From the NCBI GenBank assembly GCA_003246795.1, contig QKCS01000041.1, positions 1-8,205 on the forward strand: a stretch of 8,205 nucleotides of DNA. The letters run 5' to 3'. Shown here one piece after another: positions 6,079 to 8,205 of this stretch. Numbering within the stretch: the first letter of the stretch is position 1; each line of letters opens with the position of its first letter. The notes under the pieces were generated by a model. It did no database searches and was not told the origin of the DNA. It saw only the letters and a list, made by a program, of their open reading frames with translations. Origin of the DNA: Alphaproteobacteria bacterium (GTDB taxonomy: Bacteria > Pseudomonadota > Alphaproteobacteria > Micropepsales > Micropepsaceae). Made by a program: the position numbers and the translations under genes.

Positions 6079-7155
6079 ATGACGTCGCAGCGTTCCCCAT
6101 CGGCCGGTGAAGATCTGCTGGCGCGTTTCGCGGCGACGCCGGATGTCTTTGTGCAGAAGTTCGACTTGGTGCGCGACATGGCGTTGCTCGTCGAGTTCGA
6201 TGCGAACGCCTATCGCGCGGCGAGCTTTTTGGACGACCGGATTCTACGGTCGACGACAAAAGGCGGATGGGTCGTGCTCGGCCGCGTCATCGAGGCGGCG
6301 CGCAGCGTTCAAAATGCTCGACCGCTGCATTTCATCTTTCACACCGGCCACGTGGGTTCGACACTCGTCAGCCGGCTTCTGGAAGATACGGGTACCGTCT
6401 TGTCGCTTCGCGAGCCATTGGCGCTGCGCCTTTTGGCGGACATGCAGGACGCGCTCGACCGACCGGAATCCCTGCTGAGCCGCGCTTCCTTCGACGTGCT
6501 GCTGGATGCGATGCTGGCGTCTTGGGGACGCGGCTACGCGACCACGAAATCGGTCTTGGTGAAGGCGACGAGCAGTGCCGGGCGGCTAGCTCCCGCCTTG
6601 CTTGCCCGGCGGCCGGACACGCGGGCGATCTATCTCAATCTGCGGGCCGAACCGTACCTGGCAACGTTGCTCGCCGGTCAGAATTCGCCGCTCGACCTTC
6701 GCGGTCACGGGCCGGAGCGGATGCGACGTCTGCAGTCGTTCGGGGTCGTGCCGCCGGCAGCACTTCATCAAATGTCGCTGGGCGAGATGGCGGCGCTGAG
6801 CTGGCTGGTCGAAACGTGGAGCCAGGCCGAAGCAGCGCGGGCGGGCGGCGAACGGGTCGTCGATGTCGACTTCGACTCGTTTCTGACCGACATACCGGCG
6901 GAAACGGAACGCATTCTCCGGCATTTGAACATCACGCACGACGCGCAGTTTCCCTCGCGCGCTGCACAAAGCCCCACGCTCACGCGCTATGCGAAAGCGC
7001 CGGAGCACGGCTACACGCCGCAGCTCAGGGCTCAAATCCTAGCCGGCGCGCGGGCCCGTCACACCGACGAGATAGCGAAAGGCTTGGCTTGGCTTCAACG
7101 GATCGCGGCATCGCACCCCGGCGCCGCCGCCGTTGTCAATCGCGCCGGCGTCTAG
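6079..7155 (+). CDS. Sulfotransferase-like P-loop protein
   Basis: A 358-residue cytosolic protein with a nucleotide-binding P-loop typical of bacterial sulfotransferase-family proteins: FIFHTGHVGSTLVSRLL at residues 85-101, followed by LREP (110-113). In true sulfotransferases this loop binds the 5'-phosphosulfate of PAPS. A second element, YLNLRAEPYLATLLAG (185-200), sits where the 3'-phosphate-binding Arg/Ser region is expected. Residues 1-80 are a family-specific extension without a motif I recognise. Whether it transfers sulfate or uses another nucleotide cannot be read from the sequence. GGAG lies only 3 bases before ATG 6079, which is tight but usable. It starts 21 bases after the TPR/oxygenase gene and is probably co-transcribed with it, suggesting sequential modification of a shared substrate. 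It ends in TAG, overlapping the stop of the opposing hydroxylase gene. Confidence 0.8.
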   Translation: MTSQRSPSAGEDLLARFAATPDVFVQKFDLVRDMALLVEFDANAYRAASFLDDRILRSTTKGGWVVLGRVIEAARSVQNARPLHFIFHTGHVGSTLVSRLLEDTGTVLSLREPLALRLLADMQDALDRPESLLSRASFDVLLDAMLASWGRGYATTKSVLVKATSSAGRLAPALLARRPDTRAIYLNLRAEPYLATLLAGQNSPLDLRGHGPERMRRLQSFGVVPPAALHQMSLGEMAALSWLVETWSQAEAARAGGERVVDVDFDSFLTDIPAETERILRHLNITHDAQFPSRAAQSPTLTRYAKAPEHGYTPQLRAQILAGARARHTDEIAKGLAWLQRIAASHPGAAAVVNRAGV

Positions 7156-7817
7156 TTCTTCGCCCACATGCGCATGAGGTTCTGGCGCACGACGTCGAGC
7201 CGGACGCGATTCTCCCACTTCATCGTGAGGCCTTCGAGCGCGGCGATTTCGTTGAGCTCGTACACCTGCATGCGCTGATGCTGATCGGCGATGAAGCTCT
7301 CGATAAAGGTGATCGAGACGATCCGCTGCCCGGATCGAACGGGCACGACCTCGTGCAACGTCGTCGACGGATAGACGATCGCGTCGCCCGGGTCACCTTT
7401 GATCAGAATCTTCCGGTTGCCCATCGCGATCGACAACTCGCCGCCTTCGTAGCTCGAGGGATGGGCGATCCAGACGGTGCACGACAGGTCAGAACGCAGG
7501 CGCCCGTTTTGGACTTGGATGATGGCGGCGTCCGCATGCCCGCCGTACTTCATGCCCGGCTCGTAGCGGCAAAGCAGCGGCGGGGCGATACGCTTCGGCA
7601 TCGCAAAGTCGAGAAACTCCCGCGAACGGGCGAACGCGCCCTGCACCAGTTGAACGGACTCGGCGTACTTCGGGTCGGCGAAGTCGGCCTGAAGGTTCTG
7701 CTTCGTCTGGTTCGCGGGATTCGTGACGCGGCCATCGACAAAGCGCAGTTCCCGGCTGAGCGCCTGCATGCGCGCGACTTCCGGCGGCTGGAGAAGCCCC
7801 TTGATTTCCAAGAACAT
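7152..7817 (-). CDS. PKHD-type Fe(II)/2-oxoglutarate hydroxylase (PiuC/YbiX-like)
   Basis: A 221-residue oxygenase of the prolyl 4-hydroxylase-like PKHD family. The N-terminus (FLEIKGLLQPPEVARM, then FVDGRVTNPANQTKQNLQ) is characteristic. The catalytic set is complete: RYEPGMKYGGHAD gives His94 and Asp96, TLHEVVPV gives His155, and SGQRIVSITF gives Arg165 for 2-oxoglutarate. Length matches the family (about 225). It couples oxidation of 2-oxoglutarate to hydroxylation; PiuC and YbiX are linked to iron uptake genes in other bacteria, but the substrate is not established and no iron transport gene is visible here. The ATG lies 3 bases after the stop of the AspH-type gene. Its ribosome binding site, AAAGGGA (7832-7826 on the - strand), is inside the end of that gene, so the pair is probably translationally coupled. 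Its stop overlaps that of the convergent sulfotransferase-like gene. Confidence 0.92.
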   Translation of the reverse strand: MFLEIKGLLQPPEVARMQALSRELRFVDGRVTNPANQTKQNLQADFADPKYAESVQLVQGAFARSREFLDFAMPKRIAPPLLCRYEPGMKYGGHADAAIIQVQNGRLRSDLSCTVWIAHPSSYEGGELSIAMGNRKILIKGDPGDAIVYPSTTLHEVVPVRSGQRIVSITFIESFIADQHQRMQVYELNEIAALEGLTMKWENRVRLDVVRQNLMRMWAKN

Positions 7818-7820
7818 CGA

Positions 7821-8205
7821 CTATGTCCCTTTGCGTGCGATTCCGACCCCGGTCTCGGCCGCATAATACTCTCTTTGCGCCGCAAGCAAGGCGCAGACCA
7901 GATCGCGCTCCGCAGGGCTGAGGAACGGGTTCCAAACGTCGAAGATCAGCACGACCCGAAGTTGACCGCTGTCATTCCGCGCCTCGTGCTCGATCGTGTC
8001 GTCGAAAACCCAGGCCTTGCCGCGGCGCCACGCCCGTGTGTCGTTGCCGACGCGAAACGCGCAGTGCTCCGGCACGACGAGGCCGAGATGGACGATCAGC
8101 CGCGCGTTCGTGACGCCGGTGTGCGGCGGAATTCGCGCGCCCGCGGTCAGGGTGGAGAAAAAGGCCGCCGGCGCGAAACCCGGAATCTTGGCCAACGGCA
8201 GTCGG
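7821..8205 (-). CDS. Aspartyl/asparaginyl beta-hydroxylase (AspH-type), C-terminal part, cut by right edge
   Basis: The C-terminal 128 or so codons of an AspH-family Fe(II)/2-oxoglutarate oxygenase. The frame stays open to the right edge, so its N-terminus lies outside the window; the TTG at 8195 is not a believable start because the family sequence continues upstream (RLPLAKIPGF). Diagnostic motifs are PAAFFSTL, IPPHTGVTNARLIVHLGLVVP, VFDDTIEHEARND and RVVLIFDVWNP. PHTG has Gly where most such oxygenases have the metal-binding Asp; this His-x-Gly form is normal in AspH, which binds iron with two His only. The second His is in EHEA and the 2-oxoglutarate Arg is in LRVVLI. Family members hydroxylate Asp or Asn side chains, and some bacterial relatives act on lipid-linked or peptide substrates. 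It is the promoter-proximal gene of a two-gene - strand unit with the PKHD hydroxylase. Confidence 0.9.
   Translation of the reverse strand, partial: RLPLAKIPGFAPAAFFSTLTAGARIPPHTGVTNARLIVHLGLVVPEHCAFRVGNDTRAWRRGKAWVFDDTIEHEARNDSGQLRVVLIFDVWNPFLSPAERDLVCALLAAQREYYAAETGVGIARKGT
7826..7832 (-). promoter_or_regulatory. Ribosome binding site of the PKHD hydroxylase, inside the end of the upstream gene
   Basis: AAAGGGA on the - strand ends 8 bases before ATG 7817 and overlaps the last codons of the AspH-type gene, whose TAG lies between the site and the start. This arrangement favours translation of the hydroxylase by ribosomes finishing the upstream gene. Confidence 0.55.

Overview
The window is GC-rich, densely coded DNA from a bacterial chromosome. 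The gene families suggest a proteobacterium, most likely an alphaproteobacterium: OppA-type periplasmic binding proteins, a small secreted DUF6491-like protein, a TPR/2-oxoglutarate oxygenase, a P-loop sulfotransferase-like protein, a PKHD-type hydroxylase and an AspH-type hydroxylase. This placement is an inference; there is no rRNA, tRNA or lineage-specific marker in the window. I see no insertion sequence, CRISPR array, tRNA or phage gene. Reading frames are present almost everywhere, and the largest gap without a gene is about 170 bases.

Left half (1-3750, + strand): a tandem array of three paralogous oligopeptide-binding proteins. The first enters from the left edge with only its C-terminus visible, and the other two are complete (569 and 572 residues). 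No permease or ATPase gene lies with them in the window. All three end in the same unusual tryptophan-rich tail (six or seven Trp in the last 20 residues, ending KWWNS or RWWNS). Ordinary OppA proteins lack this tail. Codon comparison shows that its protein sequence is held constant while silent sites change. The array closes at a perfect 10-bp GC hairpin.

Centre (3800-6057): a small secreted four-cysteine protein on the - strand ends tail-to-tail with the array. It is divergent from a + strand gene for a TPR repeat protein with a C-terminal 2OG-Fe(II) oxygenase domain. That gene carries a TAA stop in frame at codon 138, exactly where a TPR repeat expects an aromatic residue. The frame is intact on both sides, so this is one gene broken by a single codon (or a sequencing error, or a split gene).

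Right half (6079-8205): the sulfotransferase-like gene follows the TPR/oxygenase gene by 21 bases, probably in one transcript. It converges on a - strand pair, an AspH-type hydroxylase (open at the right edge) followed after 3 bases by a PKHD-type hydroxylase. The two converging genes overlap in the four bases CTAG, which supply both stop codons.

Taken together, the right half packs three structurally different Fe(II)/2-oxoglutarate oxygenase families and one putative sulfotransferase into under 4 kb. This looks like an island for hydroxylation, and perhaps sulfation, of peptides or proteins, next to a peptide-binding protein array. The functional link between the two halves is a hypothesis only.
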